From the NCBI RefSeq assembly GCF_009827515.1, contig NZ_WTYO01000002.1:186001-250000 (forward strand): a stretch of DNA of 64,000 nucleotides. Direction: 5' to 3'. The notes beneath the pieces were generated by a model. It was not told the origin of the DNA. It ran no database searches and was given only the letters and a program-made list of their open reading frames with translations. This DNA comes from Pelagerythrobacter marinus (GTDB taxonomy: Bacteria; Pseudomonadota; Alphaproteobacteria; Sphingomonadales; Sphingomonadaceae). The translations under genes were made by a program, and so were the position numbers. This document shows positions 21,549 through 29,940 of the stretch, piece by piece; position 1 is the stretch's first letter, and each line of letters starts with the position of its first letter.

Positions 21549-22643
21549 CTGTTCGTCGAGGAAGGCGGCCACGTCGGCCAGCGCGACATCGCGGTCCACG
21601 AAGGCCGCGCCGATCCCCTTCAGCAGGATGAAGGGCAGGGTGCCGGCGTCCATCTTCTTGTCGTGCAGCATATGGTCGGCAAGGCGCCGCCCGTCGCAGT
21701 CGAGGCCGAGCGCGGCGATCTCTCCCGGCAAGCCCGCGGCATCGACGGCCGCGGTCACGCGCGCCGCTTCGTCCGCGGACATAAGCCCGATGCGCGCCGA
21801 ATAGCGCGCGGCCAGCACCATTCCCAGCGCCACCGCCTCCCCGTGCAGCAGGCGATCGGAAAAGCCCGTTTCGGCCTCCAGCGCGTGGCCGAAAGTATGG
21901 CCGAGGTTCAACAGCGCGCGCCGGTCGGCCGTCTCGCGTTCGTCCTCGGCGACGATCCGGGCCTTGGCCGCGACGCTGGTGGCGACGGCATGTTCCAGCG
22001 CCTCGCTCTCCCCCGCGATCACGCGCGGGCCGTTGTCGGCCAGCCAGTCGAAGAACGCGCGATCGCCGAGAACGCCGTATTTCAGCACTTCGGCATAGCC
22101 GGCGCGCACCTGCCGGCCGGGCAGGGTGCCGAGGGCGGAAAGGTCCGCCAGCACCAGCGAGGGCTGGTGAAAGGCGCCGACCAGGTTCTTCCCCGCGCCG
22201 GTATTGATCGCGGTCTTGCCGCCGACCGAGCTGTCCACTTGCGCGAGGAGCGAGGTCGGGAGCTGGATGAAATGGCATCCACGCTTGAGAATCGCGGCGG
22301 CGAAGCCCACCAGGTCCCCGATGACCCCGCCGCCCAGCGCGACGACGTGATCGCCCCGCTCGACCTGGCCGGCGAGCAGCCAGTCCACCACCGTCGCCAG
22401 CCCCTGCCAGCTCTTGGCCGATTCGCCGGGATCGAGGACGAGCCAGCGCGTCGCGATCCCGCCCGCCGCGAACGACCGTTCCACCGGCTCGCGCCAGTGG
22501 CCGGCGACATTGGCGTCGGTGACGATCGAGACGGCCCGCTTGCGCAGCAGCGGCGCGCAATGGGCCGCGGCATCGGCCAGGAGGCCGGGCCCGATATGCA
22601 CGTCGTAGGATCGTCCGCCCAGTTTGACGGGGACTACAGCCAT
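21534..22643 (-). CDS. aroB: 3-dehydroquinate synthase
   Basis: A 369-residue NAD- and divalent-metal-dependent enzyme, second step of the shikimate pathway. Visible: the NAD-binding GGGVIGDLVGFAA, RGCHFIQLPTSLLAQVDSS, KTAINTGAGKNLVGAFHQP and the metal-ligand histidines in LNLGHTFGHALE. The ATG at 22643 lies 10 bases inside the aroK 3' end, and this is the usual aroK-aroB operon. Longer in-frame extensions upstream overlap aroK and lack family similarity. Confidence 0.95.
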   Translation of the reverse strand: MAVVPVKLGGRSYDVHIGPGLLADAAAHCAPLLRKRAVSIVTDANVAGHWREPVERSFAAGGIATRWLVLDPGESAKSWQGLATVVDWLLAGQVERGDHVVALGGGVIGDLVGFAAAILKRGCHFIQLPTSLLAQVDSSVGGKTAINTGAGKNLVGAFHQPSLVLADLSALGTLPGRQVRAGYAEVLKYGVLGDRAFFDWLADNGPRVIAGESEALEHAVATSVAAKARIVAEDERETADRRALLNLGHTFGHALEAETGFSDRLLHGEAVALGMVLAARYSARIGLMSADEAARVTAAVDAAGLPGEIAALGLDCDGRRLADHMLHDKKMDAGTLPFILLKGIGAAFVDRDVALADVAAFLDEQLRAH

Positions 22644-23203
22644 CGGTCGAGTGCTCCGATAATGGCCATCGCCGTATCGACGTGCGGGCCGTTTTCGCCA
22701 GTGATTCGGATATGGGCCTGCGAGTAGAACGGTTCGCGTTCGCGGTGCAGGCGCGAAAGGATCTCGTGCGGGTCGCCTTCGCGCAAGAGGGGGCGCACGT
22801 CGCGGCGCGTGGTGCGTTCCACCAGGGTATCGATATCGCAGTCGATCCACACCACGGCCGCCTGGTCCAGCAGGAGGGCGCGCGTTTCCCCGTTCACGAA
22901 CGCGCCGCCCCCGGTCGCGATCACGCCGCGGCGATCCTCGATCAGGCGGGCGATCACCCGGCGCTCTCCGTCGCGGAAATAGGGTTCGCCGAAACGGTCG
23001 AAGATGTCGGACACGCTCATCTGCGCCGCGGCCTCTATCTCCTCGTCGGCATCGACGAAGTCCTTGCCCAGCAGGGCGGCGAGCTTGCGCCCGACGGTGG
23101 ACTTGCCCACGCCCATCAGCCCGACCAGCGCCACCGGCCGATCGATCCGGTGGGCGATCCGCGCAATCTCTGCATCGCTGAGCTTTTCGGCGGCATGGGT
23201 CAT
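22634..23203 (-). CDS. aroK: Shikimate kinase
   Basis: A 189-residue kinase that phosphorylates shikimate using ATP. Walker A is GLMGVGKST (about 29-37). Shikimate-binding residues are in DFVDADEEIE and FRDGERRVI, the GGG loop is VIATGGGAFV, and the lid arginines are in RDVRPLLREGDP. The first ~20 residues before the P-loop are a short extension common in alphaproteobacteria. It overlaps aroB by 10 bases. The start is divergent from the small membrane protein gene at 23279, leaving a 75-base shared promoter space. Confidence 0.95.
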   Translation of the reverse strand: MTHAAEKLSDAEIARIAHRIDRPVALVGLMGVGKSTVGRKLAALLGKDFVDADEEIEAAAQMSVSDIFDRFGEPYFRDGERRVIARLIEDRRGVIATGGGAFVNGETRALLLDQAAVVWIDCDIDTLVERTTRRDVRPLLREGDPHEILSRLHREREPFYSQAHIRITGENGPHVDTAMAIIGALDRWL

Positions 23204-23278
23204 TGCCGCTTCGCCTATAGATGGGCTAGATGCCGCGCAACCATGCAGGGTGTGCAGGAAAGGTCCGCTGGATTGGCA

Positions 23279-23413
23279 ATGACGGGTAGGCGTGCCGTGG
23301 GGGCGATCGTGGTGCTGGTTGCCGCGCTGGTGCTCTATGCATGGATCGACGGCGGGGAAGAGCCGCTGCGGCCCATTGCACAGCCGGTCGCGCTGCCCGG
23401 GGCTGCGCGATGA
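23279..23413 (+). CDS. Small single-pass membrane protein upstream of the exported protein gene
   Basis: A 44-residue protein: a short basic N-terminus (MTGRRAVG), one hydrophobic helix (AIVVLVAALVLYAWI) and a polar, proline-containing tail. An in-frame ATG at 23243 would add 12 residues; neither start has a strong ribosome-binding site. Its stop overlaps the next start (ATGA, 23410-23413), the main reason to call it a gene. I recognise no family. The coupling suggests that it works with, or sets translation of, the large exported protein that follows. Confidence 0.5.
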   Translation: MTGRRAVGAIVVLVAALVLYAWIDGGEEPLRPIAQPVALPGAAR

Positions 23414-25272
23414 AGGGCGCGCTCGCGACAGGCGCGGCCCTGCTGGCGCTCAGCTCCACGCTCGTCCTGGCGCAGGACGCGCCGGAATCGCTGCTGCCGC
23501 CCGGGTTCGACGACCCTCCGCCGCCGGCCCAGCCAAGCCCGGTCCAGCCAAGCCCGGCCCCGACCGCGCGCCCGACGGCAACCCCCACCGCCGCCCCGAC
23601 GCCTTCCGCGCCCGGCACGAGTTCGCCGGTCGTCCAGCCCCTGCCGCAGGATGGCCCTTCCGCACCGGCCCCCGCGCCGTCGATCGACCTGCCCGACGAA
23701 CTCCCCTCGCTGGAGGAGCTGGAGGCGATGGACACCGATGCGCTCGACGAGCTGCTGGGGCTGAAACCGCGGTTCGACATCCCGCCTGCCGCGCGCCGCT
23801 CGCTCGAAAGGATCGGCGTGATCGGCCCGCGCGAAGGCGGCTTCGCAACCGCCTCGCTCGCGGCGCAGCCCGAATCGCTGGTGCGCGCGGTCCTGGCCGG
23901 GACGCGCGGCCCGCTGGTCTCGCGCTGGGGCCATATCCTCGTGCGCCGGGCCCTCGCCAGCCGCCTCGCCGCGCCCGGGGGGATGGACCCGGTGGAGTTC
24001 GCCGCGCTGAGGGCCGCGACGCTCAATGCGCTGGGCGAATACACCGCCGCGCGCGCGATCGTGCAGGATATCGACACGGCCAACTGGAACGATGCGCTGA
24101 CCGATGCCGCGCTGGATGCCTATATCGCCACGGCCGACATTGTCGGCGCCTGCCCGGCGATCCAGCTGCAGGGCAATGCGCGCGAGGACGGGCAATGGCA
24201 GCTCTGGCGCTCGATCTGTTCCGCCTACGCCGGGCAGGGGGTGCGCGCCGGCACCGAGCTGAGCCGCGCGCTCTCGCGCGGGACGGCGCCTGCGATCGAC
24301 GTGCTCCTGGCCCAGCGCCATGCCGGCGCGGCCGGGGCCGGGCGGCGGGCGGTTCACCTCGAATGGGACGAGGTGGAGGACATCACCCCCTGGCGTTACG
24401 CGCTGGCCACGGCCGTCGGTGCCGAGATCCCCGAATCGCTGCTGGCCGAACCGGCGCCCTATTACCAGCGCGTCTCCGCGATCTCGCCGATGCTGGCACC
24501 CGCGCAGCGGGCACCCGGCGCGCTGGCGGCCGCGGGGGAGGGCATCCTGTCCGCTTCCGCGATCGTCAGCCTCTACAGCCAGGTCCTGGCCGACGGCGCC
24601 GAGGGAGAGGCCGCGGAAACGGCCGCCACCCTGCGCACGGCCTATGCCGCGCCGACGGCCGCCGAACGGGTCGAGGCGATGCGGACGATCTGGGGCATGG
24701 ACGAGCGCGATCACGGCCTGCAGGTCCTGACCGCCTATGCCGCCGCGCGGCTCGCGCCGTCGAGCCAGTGGGCCGCAGATGCGCCGGCGCTGATCGCCTC
24801 GATGCTCACCGCCGGGCTCGATCGCGACGCGATGGAATGGTCGGGCGTGGTCGAGGAAGGCAGCCAGGCCTGGGCCCTTCTCGCCCTCGCGGAACCGGGC
24901 GAAAGCGCGGTCTCGAGCGGCGCGCTCGACGCCTTCGTCGATGACGACGACAGCGCGGGCCAGCGCAAGTCGCGCTTTCTCGTCGCCGCGCTCGCCGGGC
25001 TGGGCCGGATCGATGGCGACACGCGGCGATCGTTCGCCGATCGCCTCGCGCTCGATCTCGATCGCCATACCCGCTGGACCCGCACGATCGACCGCGCGGC
25101 CGAAGTGGACAATGCCGCGCTCGTCGCGCTGCTCGCGGGCCTGGGGATGCAGGGCGACGGGTGGGACCGGATGACCGCGCGCCACCTGTTCCGCATCGTC
25201 GATTCGCTCAACCGCGTCGGCCTCTCGGCGGAGGCGCGCATGATCGCGGCGGAGGCCGTGGCGCGGGCCTGA
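23410..25272 (+). CDS. Large exported protein with a proline-rich linker, unknown function
   Basis: A 620-residue protein. A cleavable-type signal peptide (MKGALATGAALLALSSTLVLAQ) is followed by a Pro/Ala/Thr-rich linker (about residues 30-95), then an acidic patch (LPSLEELEAMDTDALDELLG) and a long alanine-rich region of helix-like repeats to the C-terminus that resembles alpha-solenoid or TPR-like architecture without clear motifs. A periplasmic or envelope location is likely. It is coupled at both ends: ATGA with the small membrane protein and TGATG with xerD. I do not recognise the family. Confidence 0.8.
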   Translation: MKGALATGAALLALSSTLVLAQDAPESLLPPGFDDPPPPAQPSPVQPSPAPTARPTATPTAAPTPSAPGTSSPVVQPLPQDGPSAPAPAPSIDLPDELPSLEELEAMDTDALDELLGLKPRFDIPPAARRSLERIGVIGPREGGFATASLAAQPESLVRAVLAGTRGPLVSRWGHILVRRALASRLAAPGGMDPVEFAALRAATLNALGEYTAARAIVQDIDTANWNDALTDAALDAYIATADIVGACPAIQLQGNAREDGQWQLWRSICSAYAGQGVRAGTELSRALSRGTAPAIDVLLAQRHAGAAGAGRRAVHLEWDEVEDITPWRYALATAVGAEIPESLLAEPAPYYQRVSAISPMLAPAQRAPGALAAAGEGILSASAIVSLYSQVLADGAEGEAAETAATLRTAYAAPTAAERVEAMRTIWGMDERDHGLQVLTAYAAARLAPSSQWAADAPALIASMLTAGLDRDAMEWSGVVEEGSQAWALLALAEPGESAVSSGALDAFVDDDDSAGQRKSRFLVAALAGLGRIDGDTRRSFADRLALDLDRHTRWTRTIDRAAEVDNAALVALLAGLGMQGDGWDRMTARHLFRIVDSLNRVGLSAEARMIAAEAVARA

Positions 25273-26153
25273 TGACCGCCGCGGTCGAGGATTTCCTCGC
25301 CATGCTCGCGGCCCAGCGGGGCGCGGCCGCCAATACCCTGGCCGCCTATCGGCGCGATCTCGAAGGGGCAAGCGAGGCCGTCGGCCCGCTCGACAGCGCC
25401 GGGCGCGACGATCTCGCCCGCCTGGGCCGGGCCTGGGCGGACCTCGCGCCGTCCACGGTCGCGCGCAAGGTATCGGCCCTGCGCCAGTTCTACGGCTTCC
25501 TGGTGGACGAGGGCCTGCGCGAAGACGATCCCTCGCCCGCGCTGCCGCGTCCTGCGACGCGCCGCCCGCTGCCCAGGGTTCTCGACCACGGCGAGGTGGA
25601 GGCGCTGTTCCGGCGCGCGGAGGAGGAAGCTTCCGGCGACAAGCCGCTCGCCGTCCGGCAGCTGGCCCTGCTCGAGCTGCTCTACGGCTCCGGCCTGCGG
25701 GCCAGCGAGCTCGTGTCGCTGCCGCTGGCGGCCGTTCCGCGCGATGCGCCGTTCCTGACCGTGAGCGGCAAGGGGGGGCAGGCGCGCATGGTGCCGGTCG
25801 GCGGCCGGGCGCGGCAGGCGCTGTCGCGCTGGCTGGCCCTGCGCCCGGCGGGCGGGCGTTACCTCTTCCCCTCGCGAGGGGGCGCGCACCTGACGCGGGT
25901 CCGGCTGTTCCAGATCCTGAAGGCCCTCGCCGCCCGCGCCGGCCTGGCCCCGGAAAAGGTCAGCCCCCATGTCCTGCGGCATGCCTTCGCCACCCACTTG
26001 CTGGAGGGTGGGGCGGACCTCCGGGTTCTCCAGTCGCTGCTCGGGCACGCCGATATCGCGACGACGCAGATCTATACCCACGTCGACAGCGCGCGCCTGG
26101 TCGCGCTGGTAAACCAGCGCCATCCCCTTGCCGATCGCGGCCGCCGTGACTAG
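25272..26153 (+). CDS. xerD: Site-specific tyrosine recombinase XerD
   Basis: A 293-residue recombinase that resolves chromosome dimers at dif with XerC. N-terminal SAM-like DNA-binding domain (about 1-90), then the catalytic domain with the full set of residues: Arg in SGLRASELVSL, Lys in SGKGGQARMVP, His-x-x-Arg in HVLRHAFATH, His in LLGHADI and the nucleophile Tyr in TTQIYTHV. Length is typical of Xer proteins, not of phage integrases, and the flanking genes are core. Start overlaps the stop of the upstream exported-protein gene. Confidence 0.93.
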   Translation: MTAAVEDFLAMLAAQRGAAANTLAAYRRDLEGASEAVGPLDSAGRDDLARLGRAWADLAPSTVARKVSALRQFYGFLVDEGLREDDPSPALPRPATRRPLPRVLDHGEVEALFRRAEEEASGDKPLAVRQLALLELLYGSGLRASELVSLPLAAVPRDAPFLTVSGKGGQARMVPVGGRARQALSRWLALRPAGGRYLFPSRGGAHLTRVRLFQILKALAARAGLAPEKVSPHVLRHAFATHLLEGGADLRVLQSLLGHADIATTQIYTHVDSARLVALVNQRHPLADRGRRD

Positions 26154-26163
26154 GCGCAGAGCC

Positions 26164-27111
26164 ATGATTTCCTACCTCGAATTCGAGAAGCCTGTCGCGC
26201 AGCTGGAAGCACGCATTGCCGAGCTTCGATCCGCGGCCGAAGGCGACGACGTCGATATCTCGGCCGAGCTCCGGCGGCTCGAGCGCAAGAGCGCCGACCT
26301 GCTCGCCAGCACGTATGCCGCGCTGACGCCGTGGCAGAAGACGCAAGTCGCCCGTCATCCGGCGCGGCCGCATTTCCGCGACCTCGTCCACCACGCGTTC
26401 GACGAGTTCATCCCGCTCGGCGGCGACCGTTATTACGGCGAGGACGAAGCGATCCTGGGCGGGTTTGCCCGTCTCGGCGGGCGGCGCGTCATGCTGATCG
26501 GGCACGAGAAGGGCAACGATACCGAGAGCCGGCTGCGGCACAACTTCGGCATGGGCAAGCCCGAAGGTTACCGCAAGGCGATCCGCCTGATGGAAATGGC
26601 CGGGCGCTTCGGCCTGCCGGTCGTGACGCTGGTCGATACCTCGGGTGCCTTTCCCGGGGTGGAGGCGGAGGAGCGCGGCCAGGCGGAGGCCATTGCCCGC
26701 TCGACCGAGGCGTGCCTCGCGCTTCCGGTGCCGATGGTCGCGACGATCGTCGGCGAAGGCGGATCGGGCGGCGCGGTCGCGCTCGCCAGTGCCGAGCGGG
26801 TCCTGATGTTCGAGCACGCGATCTACTCGGTCATCTCGCCCGAAGGCTGCGCGTCGATCCTCTGGCGCACGGCGGAAAAGGCGCCCGACGCGGCCGAAGC
26901 GATGAAAGTGACCGCGCAGCACCTCGAAAAGCTGGGCGTGATCGATCGCATCGTGCCCGAGCCTGTCGGCGGCGCGCACCGCGATCCCGCGACCGCTGCG
27001 GGCAGCCTGGCGCAGGCGATCGGCGAGGAACTCGACGCCCTGGCCGGCCGCTCCGCCGACGAGCTGCGCCGCGCGCGCGAGGAACGCTTCCTGCGGATCG
27101 GCGGCGCCTGA
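26164..27111 (+). CDS. accA: Acetyl-CoA carboxylase carboxyltransferase subunit alpha
   Basis: A 315-residue cytosolic subunit that, with AccD, carboxylates acetyl-CoA to malonyl-CoA for fatty-acid synthesis. Typical sequence: N-terminal LEFEKPVAQLEARIAELR, TPWQKTQVARHPARP, DDEAILGGF-like region, KPEGYRKAIRLMEMAGRF, the oxyanion GEGGSGGAVALA and SPEGCASILWR. The ATG at 26164 begins 10 bases after xerD, so the two may be co-transcribed. The length is the usual one for the family. accD is not in the window. Confidence 0.96.
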   Translation: MISYLEFEKPVAQLEARIAELRSAAEGDDVDISAELRRLERKSADLLASTYAALTPWQKTQVARHPARPHFRDLVHHAFDEFIPLGGDRYYGEDEAILGGFARLGGRRVMLIGHEKGNDTESRLRHNFGMGKPEGYRKAIRLMEMAGRFGLPVVTLVDTSGAFPGVEAEERGQAEAIARSTEACLALPVPMVATIVGEGGSGGAVALASAERVLMFEHAIYSVISPEGCASILWRTAEKAPDAAEAMKVTAQHLEKLGVIDRIVPEPVGGAHRDPATAAGSLAQAIGEELDALAGRSADELRRAREERFLRIGGA

Positions 27112-27214
27112 TCGGGGCAGGCGGGAACCAAGGGCTCGCCGAAGGGGTTCGTTCCGCAGGATGGATTGCAGCGGCCGCAAGCATGCCGCGCCTGCCCGGA
27201 GGAGACGAGATCCC

Positions 27215-28690
27215 ATGCCCCGCCTGAAGAAGATCGCACTCGGTTGCACCGCGGCCCTGCCGCTCGTCCTGGCCTCCTGCATGGGGGCGGGGGGCAATAT
27301 CCCCAGCGCATCGACGCCGATCACCCAGTCCGAAGCCCAGACCGGGGCCGAGGCGCATCCCAAGCTCCTCGCCGAATTCGGCGGCGCGATGACCGGCTCG
27401 CACGCGCAATACGTCCAGCAGGTCGGGCGCAACATCGCGGTCCAGTCCGGCCTCGGCAACGCGGCATCCGATTTCACCGTCACCCTGCTCAACAGCTCGG
27501 TGAACAACGCCTTCGCGATTCCGGGCGGCTATGTCTACACCACGCGCCAGCTGGTCACGCTGATGAACAACGAGGCGGAACTGGCCGGCGTGCTCGGGCA
27601 CGAGGTGGGCCATGTCGCCGCGCGCCATTCGCAGCGGCGCCAGGCGCGCGCGCAGCGCAACACGCTGCTCGGCGCGGCAGGCGCGATCCTCTCGGGCATT
27701 TTCCTGGGCGACAGCGGCATCGGGCAGCGGCTCTCGCGCGGGTTCCTCCAGGGTTCGCAACTCCTCACGCTGCGCTTCTCGCGCAGTCAGGAGCTGGAGG
27801 CCGACCAGCTCGGCGTAACCTACCTGACCCGGGCCGGCTACGATCCGCGCGCAATGGCGACGGTGCTGCAGAGCCTTGCGGCCCAGAACGCTCTCGATGC
27901 CTCGCTGCAAGGGCGCGGAGACGCGACTTTGCCCGAATGGGCTTCGACCCACCCCGACCCGGCCAGCCGGGTGCAGACCGCGCGGCAGATGGCGGGCGAC
28001 CGCACCGGCGTGACCAACCGCGACACCTTCCTCGCGCGGATCGACGGGCTGGTCTATGGCGACGACCCGGAACAGGGCATTATCGAGGGCCGGCAGTTCA
28101 TCCATCCCGAGCTGCGGCTGGCATTCACCGCGCCGCAGGGCTTCTACATGGTCAACGGCACGCGCGCGGTGTCGATCAACGGCCAGAGCGGGCAGGGCCA
28201 GCTGAGCACCGGGCCCTATGACGGGAACCTTTCCAACTACGTCCGGAACGTCTTCCGCGCGCTGGGCGGCAGCGGCCAGGCCCTGGCCCCGGCGAGCCTG
28301 CAACGCACGACCGTGAACGGCCTGCCGGCCGCCTATGGCACGGCGCGGGTCAACAGCGGCAATGGCCAGGTCGACGTGGTCGTCTTCGCTTACGAGTTCT
28401 CGAACGGCCAGGCCTATCACTTCGCCACGATCAGCCAGGCGGGCCGGTCGGGCGTGTTCACGCCGATGTTCAACTCGATGCGGCGAATCAGCCAGGCCGA
28501 GGCGAGCCGGGTCGTTCCGCGGCGGATTGATGTGGTGACGGTACGCAGCGGCGAAACGGTTTCGTCGCTGGCGAACCGCATGGCCTACGACAACGCGAAG
28601 GAACAGCGCTTCCGCGTCCTGAACGGCCTCGGCTCGCGCGATACGCTGCGTGCCGGGCAGAAGGTCAAGATCGTCGTTCGCGGCACCTGA
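27215..28690 (+). CDS. M48-family metalloprotease lipoprotein with C-terminal LysM-like domain
   Basis: A 491-residue protein. The lipobox LASC (Cys22) predicts a lipid anchor in the envelope. The zinc-peptidase motif is HEVGH (residues 129-133), with the third ligand Glu in SQELEADQLG. This matches BepA/LoiP-type M48 proteases, which act in outer-membrane protein quality control. The C-terminal ~55 residues (VVTVRSGETVSSLANRM, then a GSRDTLRAGQKVKI loop) resemble a LysM module, suggesting contact with peptidoglycan. Start ATG 27215 has a GGAGGA ribosome-binding site. Confidence 0.88.
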   Translation: MPRLKKIALGCTAALPLVLASCMGAGGNIPSASTPITQSEAQTGAEAHPKLLAEFGGAMTGSHAQYVQQVGRNIAVQSGLGNAASDFTVTLLNSSVNNAFAIPGGYVYTTRQLVTLMNNEAELAGVLGHEVGHVAARHSQRRQARAQRNTLLGAAGAILSGIFLGDSGIGQRLSRGFLQGSQLLTLRFSRSQELEADQLGVTYLTRAGYDPRAMATVLQSLAAQNALDASLQGRGDATLPEWASTHPDPASRVQTARQMAGDRTGVTNRDTFLARIDGLVYGDDPEQGIIEGRQFIHPELRLAFTAPQGFYMVNGTRAVSINGQSGQGQLSTGPYDGNLSNYVRNVFRALGGSGQALAPASLQRTTVNGLPAAYGTARVNSGNGQVDVVVFAYEFSNGQAYHFATISQAGRSGVFTPMFNSMRRISQAEASRVVPRRIDVVTVRSGETVSSLANRMAYDNAKEQRFRVLNGLGSRDTLRAGQKVKIVVRGT

Positions 28691-28719
28691 CCTCGCGCCG
28701 CGCCGCAAGCCGACGCGAA

Positions 28720-28749
28720 AAGGGCGGCGGGATCGCTCCCGCCGCCCTT
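28720..28749. terminator. Bidirectional intrinsic terminator between the M48 protease and flp pilin
   Basis: A perfect 13-bp inverted repeat (left arm AAGGGCGGCGGGA, loop TCGC) between two converging genes. On the minus strand the stem runs into TTTT, so it fits best as the end of the pilin transcript. On the plus strand it lacks a T-run, but its stability could still stop readthrough from the protease gene. Confidence 0.8.
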
Positions 28750-28772
28750 CGCGTGTCTAGGTTCGTCGCCGA

Positions 28773-28940
28773 TCAGGCCGCGACGAGGTCGTCCGAAACG
28801 GCCGAGAAAGTGGCCGAGAGGTTGTCGCCCAGCGTCGACATGGCGGTGATCGCGGCAACGGCGATCAGGGCGGCGATGAGGCCGTATTCGATGGCGGTGG
28901 CGCCCTGCTCGTCGCGGAGCAGCTTGTTGATGAACTTCAT
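28773..28940 (-). CDS. flp: Flp/Fap-type IVb pilin
   Basis: A 55-residue pilin. A short positive leader (MKFINKLLRDEQG) ends at the class III (TadV/CpaA-type) cleavage site before ATAIEYGLIAALIAVAAI, with the mature Glu5 and Tyr6 of Flp pilins, then a single hydrophobic helix. It would be the major subunit of the Tad (tight adherence) pilus. The ATG has an AGGAGA ribosome-binding site, which agrees with strong expression. The prepilin peptidase and Tad motor are outside this window. Confidence 0.93.
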   Translation of the reverse strand: MKFINKLLRDEQGATAIEYGLIAALIAVAAITAMSTLGDNLSATFSAVSDDLVAA

Positions 28941-29061
28941 GTATAGTCTCCTGGTCCAGTCTTCGATACCCGAACTCTTTCCAAAACGCGGAACGAGCAA
29001 TTGTTGGAAATACGCGGGGAGAATTGACAAAATGCTAAGGGCTGGCGGGCCCGATATTCTC

Positions 29062-29244
29062 CTAGCCTCTTTCCTTCGTGACTTCGGTCGAAACCGTGCT
29101 CCACAACGCGATGCTTTCATCGGCAACGGTCGTGAACGCGCCGATGCAGGCGACGACGATCAAGGTCACGATCAGGCCGTATTCAACTGCGGTCGCCCCG
29201 CGGGTGTCGCGACCGATGCGTGTCAGAAAATGCTTCGACTGCAT
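29062..29244 (-). CDS. Second Flp-type pilin-like protein
   Basis: A 60-residue paralogue of the neighbouring flp gene: leader MQSKHFLTRIGRDTRG, cleavage site before ATAVEYGLIVTLIVVACI, and a polar tail (WSTVSTEVTKERG). It has the mature Glu5 and Tyr6. It lies 121 bases upstream of flp on the same strand. It differs in having a cysteine in the helix and a charged C-terminus. It may be a minor pilin or an alternative subunit. The ribosome-binding site is a G-run about 4-8 bases upstream of the ATG. Confidence 0.85.
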   Translation of the reverse strand: MQSKHFLTRIGRDTRGATAVEYGLIVTLIVVACIGAFTTVADESIALWSTVSTEVTKERG

Positions 29245-29320
29245 TGGTCGCCCCCGATACGGTCCCTGGAAGGGCTTTTGGGCCTCAGGTGTTAAGAAAA
29301 GGTTTTCAGGCGGGCCCGAG

Positions 29321-29755
29321 ATGGAAAATTCCCCGACATGGATCGCGGTCGCCGCGCTTGCCCTGCAGCGGGACGACGGGCGCTGGCTGATGCACCGGCG
29401 CCCGGCCGACAAGCACCACGGCGGCCTGTGGGAATTCCCGGGGGGCAAGGTCGAACCCGGCGAGATGCCCGACGCCGCCCTCGTGCGCGAGATTCGCGAG
29501 GAGCTGGGCATCGCGGTCGATCGGGCTGCGCTGGCCCCTGCCGCCTTCGCCCAGGGCCCGGCCGGCGGGGCCGGGCCGGCCATTGTCATTCTTCTTTACA
29601 CCGCCAAGCGCTGGCGCGGGGAGCCGGCGGCTCTGGAAGGCGGCGAGGTCGCCTGGTTCGCGGCAGCGGAAATCGCGACGCTCGATCGCCCCCCGCTCGA
29701 CGTGGCGCTTTGCGACAGGCTCTTTTCCCCGGGAACCGAACTTTCCCGACAATAG
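29321..29755 (+). CDS. mutT: Nudix hydrolase, MutT-type (8-oxo-dGTP diphosphatase)
   Basis: A 144-residue Nudix protein. The Nudix box is complete: GGKVEPGEMPDAALVRE continuing into IREELGI. The flanking RRPADKHHGGLWEFPGGK and C-terminal EVAWFAAAEI match MutT, which hydrolyses 8-oxo-dGTP and prevents A:T to C:G transversions. Start ATG 29321 sits close to the divergent second pilin gene (76 bases). A different nucleotide substrate cannot be excluded from sequence. tRNA-Arg follows 46 bases downstream. Confidence 0.88.
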   Translation: MENSPTWIAVAALALQRDDGRWLMHRRPADKHHGGLWEFPGGKVEPGEMPDAALVREIREELGIAVDRAALAPAAFAQGPAGGAGPAIVILLYTAKRWRGEPAALEGGEVAWFAAAEIATLDRPPLDVALCDRLFSPGTELSRQ

Positions 29756-29801
29756 GGGATTGCCAAGGCCGAATGCCGCCCCTATGTGGCGCCCTCCAAG
29801 C

Positions 29802-29878
29802 GCGCCCGTAGCTCAGCTGGATAGAGCACCAGACTACGAATCTGGGGGTCAGAGGTTCGAATCCTTTCGGGCGCGCCA
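29802..29878 (+). tRNA. tRNA-Arg (anticodon ACG)
   Basis: A 77-base cloverleaf. The 7-bp acceptor stem pairs GCGCCCG with CGGGCGC, followed by discriminator G and an encoded CCA. The D-arm is AGCTCAGCTGGATAGAGC. The anticodon stem CCAGA/TCTGG encloses loop CTACGAA with anticodon ACG, read as ICG after A34 deamination. The T-loop is TTCGAAT. It decodes CGU, CGC and CGA, the main arginine codons of this high-GC genome. Confidence 0.97.
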
Positions 29879-29940
29879 TTTTCCCCTTTCGCCAAGGATC
29901 GCAGCAGCGGCGCCCGTCACGGACGCCGCCGCCGGGCGAT

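Noticed and set aside
25272-26153. xerD as a phage or transposon integrase
   Set aside because: Length, motif set and core-gene neighbours fit chromosomal Xer; no att repeats, phage genes or composition change are visible.
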